Source: Globodera rostochiensis
Taxonomy: Eukaryota > Nematoda > Chromadorea > Rhabditida > Heteroderidae
DNA: 64,000 bases
NCBI GenBank assembly: GCA_018350325.1
Contig: JAEVLN010000015.1
Location: 496,001-560,000, forward strand
Direction: 5' to 3'
Part shown: positions 34,650 through 44,320 of the stretch, piece after piece
How positions within the stretch are numbered: the stretch's first letter is position 1
Layout: every line of letters starts with the position of its first letter
Notes under the pieces: generated by a model
The model's input: the letters and a program-made list of their open reading frames with translations, nothing else
Databases searched by the model: none
What the model was told of the DNA's origin: nothing
Made by a program: the position numbers and the translations under genes

Positions 34650-37255
34650 ATGAATTTTCTGCCTTTTTGGATTGTTTTGATTGCCCTGAAGGCATTTGGA
34701 GTTTATGGAAGGTAATTTGCTGATTAGGTTTAATTATTTGAAGCAGTTTCGTTCTTTAGTGATGAACTCCGCGACGAATGGGTTAAGTGCCGAAAGAACG
34801 GAAACGGAACAATTCGACTGGAAAAGTCATGCAAAAAGTATTCATTTTAAATTAATTTCCTATTAAAATTGCTTTCTTTTCAGCCATTTGATTTGCTACA
34901 AGAGCAAAATGGCCAAGGATTCTGGAAAATGGAAATTCGGCGGCCGATTTCGCGTGAACAACCCAAACAAAGGACTTGCCGACAAATGTGCCGGAAATGA
35001 CGGGACCAAAGGATGGCACGCCTTGCAGGTGACGGAAGAAGGCAATGGAACCGCGACTTTGACGTCATCATTCGGGTTGAGTGAATTTGTATTTTAATTA
35101 AAATAACATTTCATTTTTAGCAACAATTCTTCGGTCTCATCAAATGGACTCAAGCATCTGCTGGACATCAACATCACCAAAGGTTCTTTAAAATCACCAA
35201 ACTAATTTATTTTAAATTAAGCTTTGTCACCGATTGGCCAATCTGTCGGAGAGGAGTTTCTAAAGGCACTCCGTTTGGGTGCCTTCATGAAAGATTACGA
35301 TGGCATGGCACTTCGAATCGCCGCAATGGAAATTCTTCAAAGCATTGGGGAAAAGGATGAGAAATTATGCAAGAAAACGGTGAAAATCATTTTTCCCAAT
35401 CACCGGAAGTAAATATCAAAGAGATTTTAAATAATAAAATATCAATTTATTAATATTAAATTAATTACAACATCAATTTAAGTGTGCTGCTAAATGGGAG
35501 CATCCAACGGAAACATCGGTAATTTCAACAACAAAAACGTCGACAATGTCGACTTCTGTTAAAATTCCGACTTTGGCAAATTTAACAAATGAAAGTCCCA
35601 AGTTGGAAACTTCGACGAGAAGAGTTTTGCCAAAAAATAAATAAATTTAAAATAATATTTTAACGCCGGAATATTAAGCCCAATCCTTTGGCGTCAAAGA
35701 AAAAGAATGTGGACCATTTTGGCATCAATTGCACGCAAATTGACTTTGCCGATGACATTCCCGAATTCGTGCTCAGCATTTCCACGAGAGCTCTTTATGG
35801 GCTTGCATGCGCTAACTTGCAAAAAAAATACGAACACGGCAAATACCCTAAAAATTATTTGGAATTGGCAAAACAGGACCAAGTCGATGCTTGCGCCCAA
35901 GTGCCAACGACATCGTTCTGCAACGAGTGATCACAAAATTGGGATAAAATTGGGCAATTTACCAATTTAGGAGTCTGGCACTATACGCGTGCTTCCAAAG
36001 TGAAAGCAAAATGAGCGTCGTCAACAAGGAAATTGCTCAAATTTGCCAAAACCATCTTGGCATTTCAATGGTTGCTGGTTTTCGGACTCGGATTTGCGTG
36101 CATCGTGAAGCCGAAAAAGAATTGATCGTTGTCGAGTCCATTTTGGACTTTTCATTCTCCGACCAAAGGTAATATAAAAACACTAATCATAATAAATATT
36201 AACTGACTAATTATTTTATTGCTTTAAGCTACAAGAGAACGCAAAAATTTTCATTTAAAATGGGAGAAATTACAAACGCGATGAAATATATTCATATTAT
36301 TTTCATCGAATTTGGCAATAAACACCAGAAAAGTGTGGTCCGAGAGGAGATTGATGGCAAAGCGATTTTGGATGATTCGAATAAAGAAGTAAACCATTTG
36401 ATCATTTACCGCTAACTACGGGGTTATTATTTTTTAACCCTCCTTCAGCTGAGGATTCTTATCATTAGAGGGTAGGGGGTCACTAATTGAGGGGGGGGGG
36501 GTAATTATAGGAAATACGGCATGTAATTTTTGTTTGATTTACCCTCAACTTTAGACGGCAACCATTGGAGCGGTTCTAAGTTCCATCGTTCGACAACGAA
36601 TTAATGGAAATTGGGCAAAATCGCTGCATTTCATTCCACCGTCGGGTCGATATATGCCAATTCATTTTCAAATTCCAAGTTCAAAATTTACGCAATTGAT
36701 AACGCGTCAAACGGAATATCTGCCCTATAAAAACGACCCGAAAATTGTTAGCAAAATCATTTTTTGTAAAAAAAGATTGTTTTTTTAAGATTCATCCATC
36801 GCCTTGTGATGTGATGGGAGATGAATGTGAAGTGGTCAAAGAGATTGAAAAGAAAATTGCGGACCTTTTGGAATGTTGCTCACCTAAAAACCCAGGAGGG
36901 CCGTGCATCTGTACGCTTCCAACTCCCGATCCGGTATATTTAAATTCATTTATTTTAATTTTAAATGATATTTTATTCAGAAAGAATTCACGGTGTTTCC
37001 TCGATCCGCCATCATTAAACCCGTGAACACTCAAGATAGAAAGCGGGACAAAGTCTTGCATACCAAAGAACAGGCACAGCAAATATATGAAAACTACATG
37101 AAAGGTGAATTTATTAAATTTTCAATGCTTACTAATTAAATAACAAAAATTAATCACTTAACGATATGAATATTTTGATCAAAGAATGTGCGAATTGTAC
37201 GCCGTTTCTGAAAAAGGACAGTCATCGACCGAATAGACAGGAAAACCAAACTTGA
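34650..37255 (+). CDS. Long secreted protein J, about thirteen exons, unrecognised
   Basis: Starts MNFLPFWIVLIALKAFGVYG, a strong signal peptide. Proposed exons: 34650-34711, 34760-34837, 34884-35075, 35121-35182, 35222-35379, 35483-about 35620, 35679-35926, 35971-36168, 36229-36388, 36555-36746, 36790-36933, 36981-37104 and 37185-37255; apart from the exon 6 join all use good GT-AG sites and keep frame. Landmarks in order: DEWVKCRKNG; GKWKFGGRFRVNNPNKG; Asn-rich glycosylation motifs (NGT, NNSS, NIT); MKDYDGMALRIAAMEIL; a Thr/Ser-rich stretch; NVDHFGINCTQIDF; LECCSPKNPGGPCICTLP; end ECANCTPFLKK. The Thr-rich exon has an in-frame stop at 35642, so it could alternatively end one gene, with a second starting downstream. 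I recognise no family; an extracellular role is inferred from the signal peptide and cysteines. Confidence 0.65.
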
Positions 37256-38178
37256 ACAAATGGACAAAATTTCCAATTTCGATCATATTCAGCGAGAATT
37301 GTTAGAGAATTCGCATTTGTTACTTTCCATTCTATCACACAAATCATTAGCACAATAAAATTATTCGATTTGATTAAATTTGAGCTACAAACCTTCAAAA
37401 GTACCGTATACCAAAATGAATTTTCTGTCTTTTTGTATTTTTTTGATTGCCCTGAAGGCATTTGGAGTCCATGGAAGGTAATTTGCTGATTAGGCTTAAT
37501 TATTTGAAGCAGTTTCGTTGCTTTAGTGATCCTCCTGACGAATGGAATAAGTGCCGAAAGAACTCCGCGGATATCTGAATGTACGGGCTCACGCCTGGTA
37601 TTTACTATTGTTTGGGGTGCGGGGCGGGGCGAGGATTTCTTTAATTTTTGTTGTTCTCAGGTGCAAGACTTTGCTGTTCGGATTTGATTCGTCTCGAAAC
37701 TAATTTTGCCAAAAATTTGATTGAGGCGGATGGACCCAACGTGGACATTATCATTTCCGCTCACATCAAAACGAGGGACAAAATTAATTTGTTTGAACTA
37801 ACTTATGAAACTGGTGGGACTTTTTTTGAATATTTTGGTTGCTTTGAGCTATATTCTTTTTAAGTTTGCAATAATAAAATCAAATTCATCTAAGAAAATT
37901 TATTTGTTTGTAAATTAGAAAATATTTTCTTTAGATGGAGCCAAACTTGTTTCGTCTAGCGATTGTCCAGAAGGCGCCAATTTTGATTCGAAACGGAATC
38001 CTGGATACAGTGCAATTTGCAGTCATGATCTTTTGACGGGTGCAGCGATTCCTTGCTGTCCTGAAGGCCAAGTCTGTCCGAAAAAGAATGTATCAGACTC
38101 TACTTGGGTTTGCGATGTTGTTATGGTAAAAGATTATAACATTTCTTAAAATTTAACCAAAATCGTTAAATTTAATAT

Positions 38179-39632
38179 TAGAGTTCGGTAAAAAAAGTTC
38201 TGGGAACGGGGACGGGGATTTTAAATTTAACGGGACGGGAATCCCGCACGGCAATCCCGTGTTTTTCTCTTTACCGTGAAAATCCCGTTTAATTTTTCAC
38301 TCAAAATGCCGCGGGAACGGGAAAAAATTTTGAAATTTTAATTCTCTTACAAAATTTGTTACCAGATATCTTTCGATCGAGAATCTCGTAAAATCTCGAA
38401 TCTCGAAAAATCTCGTATCTCGAAGATCTCGAAAAAATGTGTTCGATCGAGATTTCGATCGAGAATCTCGTAAAATCTCGTCGAGATTTTCCGAGATTAC
38501 GATCGAGAATCTCGATCGGTCCGTGCTCTAGTTAAAAGTAACAATTGAAATAGGCCCGAGTGCCGATGGGCGCCACCGGAAAATTTTGAATTTTTTGACT
38601 CTTGCTAAGAGATTTGCAACCAAAAACTGCAAATTGTACGAATCAAGGAGCAGAACCAGGGCTTCTATTTTGCCCCGGAAACGTGGGATTTACCACGTTT
38701 TGGGGTTCTTTTCCACGGTTTTGCCACGTTTTTTAAAGTTGGCACGTTTTCCACGTTTTGGGCTTTTTTGCCACGTTTTTTCCACGGTTTAGCCTCGAAT
38801 GGACTTTTTCTCAATTTATTGGATATATTTGGAAAAACTTGTAAACATTTCACCAATATTTTGACAAATTTCAATCAAAAATTCAAAAATTTCTCCGGCG
38901 GCGCCTATCGGCACCGCCGGCCCCTCCCATTCCTAAAAAACTCCAAAAAAAAGGACCGATTTATAAAATTTTGGTTGCAAATCCTTAACAAATTGAGTCA
39001 AAAAATTCAAAATTTTCTCGGCGGCGCCTATCGGCACCGCCGACCACCTACCCGCGCCACCAAAGAAGCAGAATTCACAACAAAAAAAAAGTTGCATTTT
39101 TGAAAATTCATTCCTTAACAATTTGCAATATAAAGGGTAAAACTCACCCCCAATCAACTTTTTATGGGAACGCATCTTTTGAATGCCTTGTTCTATCAAG
39201 TTCAACTCCGATTTAAGCTGCCCCCAAGCCCATAATTACTTCTTATCTCAGCCAAATTTGCTCAAAATGGTGAAAAGTGGTGATAAATATGTGATTTAAT
39301 GATAGTTCGAGCAATTATATGTTAAATTAAAGGCCTAAAAAATTTTCCACGTTTTTGAAAAAAATTTCCACGTTTTTTCCACGTTTTTGAAAACAATTTC
39401 CACGTTTTTCCCACGTTTTTGGGTTTGGCCGATAGAAGCCCTGAGCAGAACATTCAAAAATTCTCTTTTTTCTAGCAAAAATAGAAATGGTCACAAAGTT
39501 CTAAAATATGGATTAGGTGTGTCAAGTATGCAAAAATGGCAAAAAATATGGAAAATTTCAAAATTATGGCATTTGCCATACCGGCAAAAAAGACTGGAAT
39601 GTGACCGGGAATCCCGTTCCCGCCGTTCTCTA
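38179..39632. mobile_element. Split TAGAG-ended GGGAACGGG element in the gene K intron
   Basis: 8-bp duplication TTTAATAT / TTAAATAT (7 of 8). Left part TAGAGTTCGGTAAAAAAAG with GGGAACGGGGACGGGG words to about 38340; right part GGGAATCCCGTTCCCG then GTTCTCTA. Between them are a CTCGAATCTCGA-word stretch (38360-38530), hairpin repeats and the nested element 38657-39443. Confidence 0.65.
38657..39443. mobile_element. hAT-like element of CCACGTTTT words
   Basis: Perfect 8-bp duplication AGCAGAAC (38649-38656, 39444-39451). Ends CAGGGCTTCTATTTTGCC and GGCCGATAGAAGCCCTG. Subterminal CCACGTTTTTTCCACG words on both sides. Includes two hairpin repeats (38897-38920, 39020-39043). Confidence 0.9.
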
Positions 39633-40286
39633 TTAAATATATCTTAATTATTTAATTGCAATAAATGCATTAATTAAACTCATTCGTGAATTATTTAAGC
39701 TCAACGGCGAATACCGGGAAGTCTGAGGGCAGAATGAATCAAAAAGCTTTCATTTTGAATGCTTTGTATGTGTAAAATCTCTCAATTTTAATTTATTTGT
39801 TCATTAACAGAGGCGAGAAGGGGAATCCGCGAGTTTTTGGGGCTATTGGAAGGACAAGAGCAAGGACCCCATTCGCATTGATGACTTGCAATGCTTCAAG
39901 TATTGGCAGCTGACCATTAAGCAGCCGCCAAATCGAACAGTGATTGACTATTCGTTCAAGTTCAAAAGTGCGGTGGTCAATGGTCAAGCAATCGATGAGA
40001 GCCGTGGGTAAGAAAAAACACCCGTGAATGAGGAGTTTTGGTTGGATACGATCAAAATTGATCGATTATTTTAAACCTTTTAATTACTAGGGTAGAGAAA
40101 AGCGGTTTTAAACCGGGGTCCGGTTTTCGGTTAGGCAGTTTTTACGACCCCCCCGGGTTTCGGTTTTAATTTTTGGACCAATTTTCTTAACAAATATCGT
40201 TAAAACCAGGCATGCTCACGGATATCCGGATACGGACGGAAATGGGCTTTTGAGGACGGACGGAATACAAAAGTTCGTATCCGTGA

Positions 40287-40730
40287 CAGGGCCGTATCTA
40301 GAAAAAATTTTCGGGGGGGGGGGAAAAGTCGATTCTTAGGGGTGTACTTTTTCCTTTTTATTGCATTTTTGTTAAGCAATTTTTCTCGATTTTTGGGGGT
40401 GCATTTTCCGTTTTACTCCATTTTTTGGGCGGATCGGCGGTGCCGATAGGCGCCGCCGAGAAAATTTTGAATTTTTGACTCATTTGTTAACAGATTTTCA
40501 ACCAAAATTTCAAAAATCGGCACTTTTTTTGAAGTTTTTTAGGATTGGGAGGGGTCGGCGGTGCCGATAGGCGCCGCCGGAGAAAATTTTTGGAAAATTT
40601 AATGAATCTTGTTAAGAAAATTGGTCAAAAAATTGTAAAAGTGAAAAACAATAGGGTCCCCCCTCTTGTTTTTTTTTGTCAAATTTCATTTCGGGGGGGG
40701 GGGATTCCCCCCCCCCTAAATACGGCCTTG
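40287..40730. mobile_element. hAT-like element nested in 40207-40747
   Basis: Perfect 8-bp duplication ATCCGTGA (40279-40286, 40731-40738), taken from the host element's own terminal word. Ends CAGGGCCGTATCTAG and CTAAATACGGCCTTG, each followed inward by a G/C run. Carries two hairpin repeats. Confidence 0.9.
40435..40610. repeat. Dispersed GC hairpin repeat (representative copies)
   Basis: CGGCGGTGCC-GATA-GGCGCCGCCG (40435-40458, again near 40557-40580) is a 10-bp-arm hairpin with one mismatch, followed by GAGAAAATTTTGAATTTTTG, then ACTCAATTTGTTAA. At least 20 copies or fragments lie in the window in both orientations: about 3100, 10505, 16960, 19940, 25680, 28625, 31930, 32055, 32130, 32615, 38555, 38897, 39020, 40760, 48595, 48763, 50070, 50207, 50305, 53287, 53430 and 60087. 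Many sit inside the CAGGG elements. Confidence 0.9.
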
Positions 40731-40755
40731 ATCCGTGAGCATGCTTGGTTAAAAC

Positions 40756-41460
40756 TAAAATTTTCCCGGCGGTGCCTACCGGCAAATAAGAACGGACTTT
40801 TAAAACATTCTAAAATCTAATAAAACATTTATTTTGACATTCGGGACTTAAGAAAAAATGTAATTACTGCAGATTTCAAACTAAAAGATAAAATATATTT
40901 TACATGGAATTTTCGCAAAAAAACATTCTTTATTAATTCTCCACATCTTTGCTTTCAGTGGCCTTTCGAAACTTTTACAATTTTTTAACAAAAATATTAA
41001 AAATTATAAAAACTTCAACCAAATAACAAACTTTTTTTATAAAACTTGCTTAACAAAAATGCATAAAAAGTATGATCTATTTCTTTCTCGTCAAGATTTG
41101 TTTAAAAAGGTAAAAACGAATGATAAATGAAGAATAAATTACTATTTTTCTCACTTTGGAACCCTTAAAAATCATAATATTTTTGGACCTCGGTGCCGTA
41201 TCGAGCTATTTCTGAATCGGTTAAGGTTGAACAGCTTATTGGTGTTGATTAGTGATTCTCGATTCCTCCCCTCCCTCTTCTGCAGCGCTTTCTGTTTGGG
41301 TCCCACTCCCATCTCATGCATGTGTGTATTACCAATATATTATTCTCTCATCTTTGTTTGGCAGGCCAAAAAGGGACATTTTTCCTGTTTTTTTGCACAA
41401 AATAATTAATTTTAGAACCAAGGTTGTTTGGTTTGCTCATTTTAAAAGTCCAAATTCCGT
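40756..41460. other. Intergenic; shared 3' flank of F-box gene E
   Basis: AT-rich. From about 41360 the text (GGCAGGCCAAAAAGGGACATT) also occurs at 61818, marking one edge of the E/H duplication. Confidence 0.5.
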
Positions 41461-42910
41461 TCAATTCTTTCTTTTTGGGCTCCTCTGACCTTCGTTTGCG
41501 CCAAACAGTCTTAAAATAGAAATATAAAAAAGGAATCCGGGAAGCGCCGGGGGAGTGTTATGGGGAGAAAATGCGGCAAAACCCTTTTACCACTTACCCG
41601 TCGCCGATGGCGCTGTCTTCGAACTTAATGTTGACGCTATTCCAATGACAACGCCAATCCAAATCAATTGCCTCTTTTTCCCACTCGGCCCATTTGTCTT
41701 CGTCGCGCTCAATTGGACAACGAACCAACAGACAAAGCACCAACGGCCACTTGCATTTGTCGTCTAAACGTCGCAACTCCAATCGCTCCCCCGTCAAAAT
41801 GTTTTCCAGCTCAAATGGCGCAATGACAACAAAAACCGAATGCTCAAGACAAATGATGAAATTGACCGGAGCTGTCGATTTAATAAATTCCTTAAGAGGA
41901 ATAAATAATTTAGGCAGAGGCCAAATAAATAAAACAAATTCAAAAACTCACCAGTTTCAGTGCGTCCATTTCTTCCGAATTGAATAAGCAATTCAAAACC
42001 TTCGGAAGGCCATCCCCGCGGGGCGTGTGCAACCATTTGGCCAAAGCTTGGTCAGAAGAAGCGCCGGCACTGTCATCGACCGGAAATTCGGGAGAAAAAC
42101 CATAGCATTGGATCATTCGGAGTTTTGGGCAATCGCCGAGAACAGTCGGAGAGAATTTGCGCAAATGGTCGAGTTGGGAGGAAAACAAGCGAAAGCAGCA
42201 AACGTTGTCATTGATCAACGGCCAAATTTGGTGCCAAATGATTCCCCAACTTCGACTTTGGTCTTCATCTGTTCTAATCCAAAGATTGGTCCCTTTGGAG
42301 TCGAAAAGTCGCTGGGTTCTTTGAAGAAATTCGATAACACTTCCGTCGATATAACTAAAGTGGGCTTAAAGACTTATAACAGCGATCGGACTCATTTTTA
42401 AGTGTTTAGAAATGACCTTATCCAGATGCGTTTAAATCCGATCACATTGTCTGGAAGCGGCTCTTGCGGAATTGGCTGCCAACCGACTTTACGGTCACCG
42501 ATTTTGATAATTTCAGCGCCATTTCCGTCTATTGTGCAATAAATGAACAACTCGCCCAACGACCATTCCTTCGATTTGAAATGCGCGTCCACCAAACGGT
42601 CAAATCGATCGCTGAGAAGCGCCACTTTCAGTCCGAGCTCAAAATGTCCACAAAATTTGAACACATCAAACAGAACGTCGTTGCAAATGAAACTGAAAAT
42701 TCAGTTTATAGATAATCAAAATAGCACATTTTCTCGTTTAAGGGAATTTTTACTTATCGCTGAAGACGCAAAATTTTAATTCGGTGAGGGAGAAAATTTT
42801 TTTTGGGTAGAAGGGGGGGGGTGTTTAGGACTGGCCGAAAAGCAAAAATAAAACGCGCTATTTACTCACATTTCCTTCAATTTTTTCACTTTCTTCGGGT
42901 TGTCAGACAT
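41461..42910 (-). CDS. F-box family gene E, five exons, intact
   Basis: Exons (plus coordinates): 42870-42910 ([13 protein letters not shown], one codon shorter than siblings), 42417-42692 ([49 protein letters not shown]), 41952-42354 ([51 protein letters not shown]), 41598-41890 ([43 protein letters not shown]) and 41461-41509. All GT-AG and in frame. The last exon reads [15 protein letters not shown] in place of the basic RRKRR tail of copy A. Very close to gene H, especially over the last three exons, so the pair is a recent duplicate. Presumed ubiquitin-ligase adaptor. Confidence 0.87.
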
Positions 42911-44320
42911 TTGTTTTTGTTATTGTAAATCCAATGATTTTTATGATGCCAATGAGCTAAAAACTAAAAAGTTAAATATATATAAAAACGGAAAGCTCGA
43001 CAAAAGACCAAATTTTGTGCAGATAAACAAGTGTATTAATCGAGTACAATTGAAATTGAACAGGCATTTTCAACTGGGAAACATTCAAATTTAGCCTGAA
43101 ACTGTACATATCAGGGATGGGCGCCGACGGCCTCAGAAATTTCGGAAATTGGAATTCCGGGGTCTCAAAAATTTTCGGAAATCGGAATTCCGAGGCCTAA
43201 AAAAATTTCGGAAATCGGAATTCCGACCCCAAAAATAGGAATTCCGCCCATCCCTGGTACATATTTAGGGGCGTGGCTGCATTTCGCGGATCCGGACAGT
43301 TTGGCGCCCGGCCATTATGGGAGCGATCAGTCATAACTTAGTCACAAGAATTCGAGAATATATGAAGGCGATTTGACTTAACAAACGAAGTTATGACTCA
43401 GCGCGACAAGTTAGCACAAAATTTTTTGGGTTTAATCTTTTTAAAAAGACATAAAATAAATCAACTCTACACGTCCTTACTGTCCCAAATATAAATAGGA
43501 TTCAATTTCTGGGACACTTCAACCAAAACCGGAATTTTTTCAAATTTCGGTTCGATCTGAACTCGACAACCCCCCCCCCCCCCCGGAGTCCCGAATGTCC
43601 GACCTTGTTCATCAAATAGCGATGGATGTTCGGAATAACTCCTCCGCCAGCAATTGTGGCCCTTTATCAGCGAGTCAAGCTGAAAATGTCGGGCCACAAA
43701 TTAGGCCCGGGAAAGAGTTCGGCTTTAAAAGTGCAGAAATGATGGAGCGCAAAATCACAATTTCTAAGGCGTATGGTTCTATTTACCTACAGAAATCCGA
43801 GAGCCAAAACCCACAGCGTTTTCGAAACCCGACCATAAAACTAATTTTGATTAAATCAAAGTGCCGTTTGCGCTGCCTGCCAAAAAATTGTCCCACTCGA
43901 AAAATTAATTAAAATTTTGTGAAAAAATTATTTGGAACAATTTCCCAAAAAGCAAACTTTGATATTCGTCTCCAAATGTGTTGTTCAAAATGTTGCAAAA
44001 TCGTTAGTTTGGAAGCAGTTTTGGATTGCTGTTCACATCATTAATTGCAACTTGAAGAGCCTCTCAAATTTGTTGAAACATTTGCCATATTTCTGAAAAT
44101 TATTCGTTTTCTTTAATAAATGTTTAAAAATTAGGGGTTTTCAGGTAGAAATTAGGGTTTTTGCCTACCAATTGCAAAAGAATGGGGCAAAACACAACAT
44201 TTTATGGGCGATGGATCGGAAAAGATAAGAACAAAAACTTTAAAATGTGTGGGAAAGCAAAACTTTCAATTTTAGTCCATTTCAAAGTTTGAATTTTCGT
44301 TCAAAATCCGTTCGGCTCAT
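42911..44320. other. Between F-box genes E and F
   Basis: Contains the 145-bp hAT-like element at 43112-43256. A minus-strand frame at 43467-43697 (IEPKFEKIPVLVEVSQKL, NPIYIWDS) looks protein-like but is split by a C/G run at 43570 and I do not recognise it. Confidence 0.35.
43112..43256. mobile_element. 145-bp hAT-like element of GGAATTCCG words
   Basis: Perfect 8-bp duplication GTACATAT (43104-43111, 43257-43264). Ends CAGGGATGGGCGCC and GCCCATCCCTG. A minimal relative of 10250-11068. Confidence 0.92.

Larger units (their letters stand above)
37416..40007 (+). pseudogene. Gene K, truncated and transposon-invaded relative of J
   Basis: The 5' flank and first exon (37416-37477, MNFLSFCIFLIALKAFGVHG) are near-identical to gene J. 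Exon 2 (37527-37578) reads DPPDEWNKCRKN then hits TGA. Further plausible exons follow: 37661-37813 (LIRLETNFAKNLIEAD), 37935-38125 (SDCPEGANFDSKRNPGYS, IPCCPEGQVCPKKN) and 39811-40007 (FWGYWKDKSKDPIRIDD, KQPPNRTVIDYSFKFKSAV). The last three join to each other in frame across a 1.7-kb intron filled with transposons, but they do not resemble J. So either K is a chimera of J's 5' end with an unrelated secreted gene, or a broken one. No exon was found after 40007. Confidence 0.5.
40207..40747. mobile_element. hAT-like element of CGGATATCCG words
   Basis: Perfect 8-bp duplication GTTAAAAC (40199-40206, 40748-40755). Ends CAGGCATGCTCACGGAT and ATCCGTGAGCATGCTTG. Same family as 31226-32440. About 80% of it is the nested element 40287-40730. 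Confidence 0.9.

Noticed and set aside
43467..43912. Overlapping frames with protein-like text around a C/G run
   Set aside because: No family recognised, frame broken by the homopolymer, no supporting splice sites; left as a note only.
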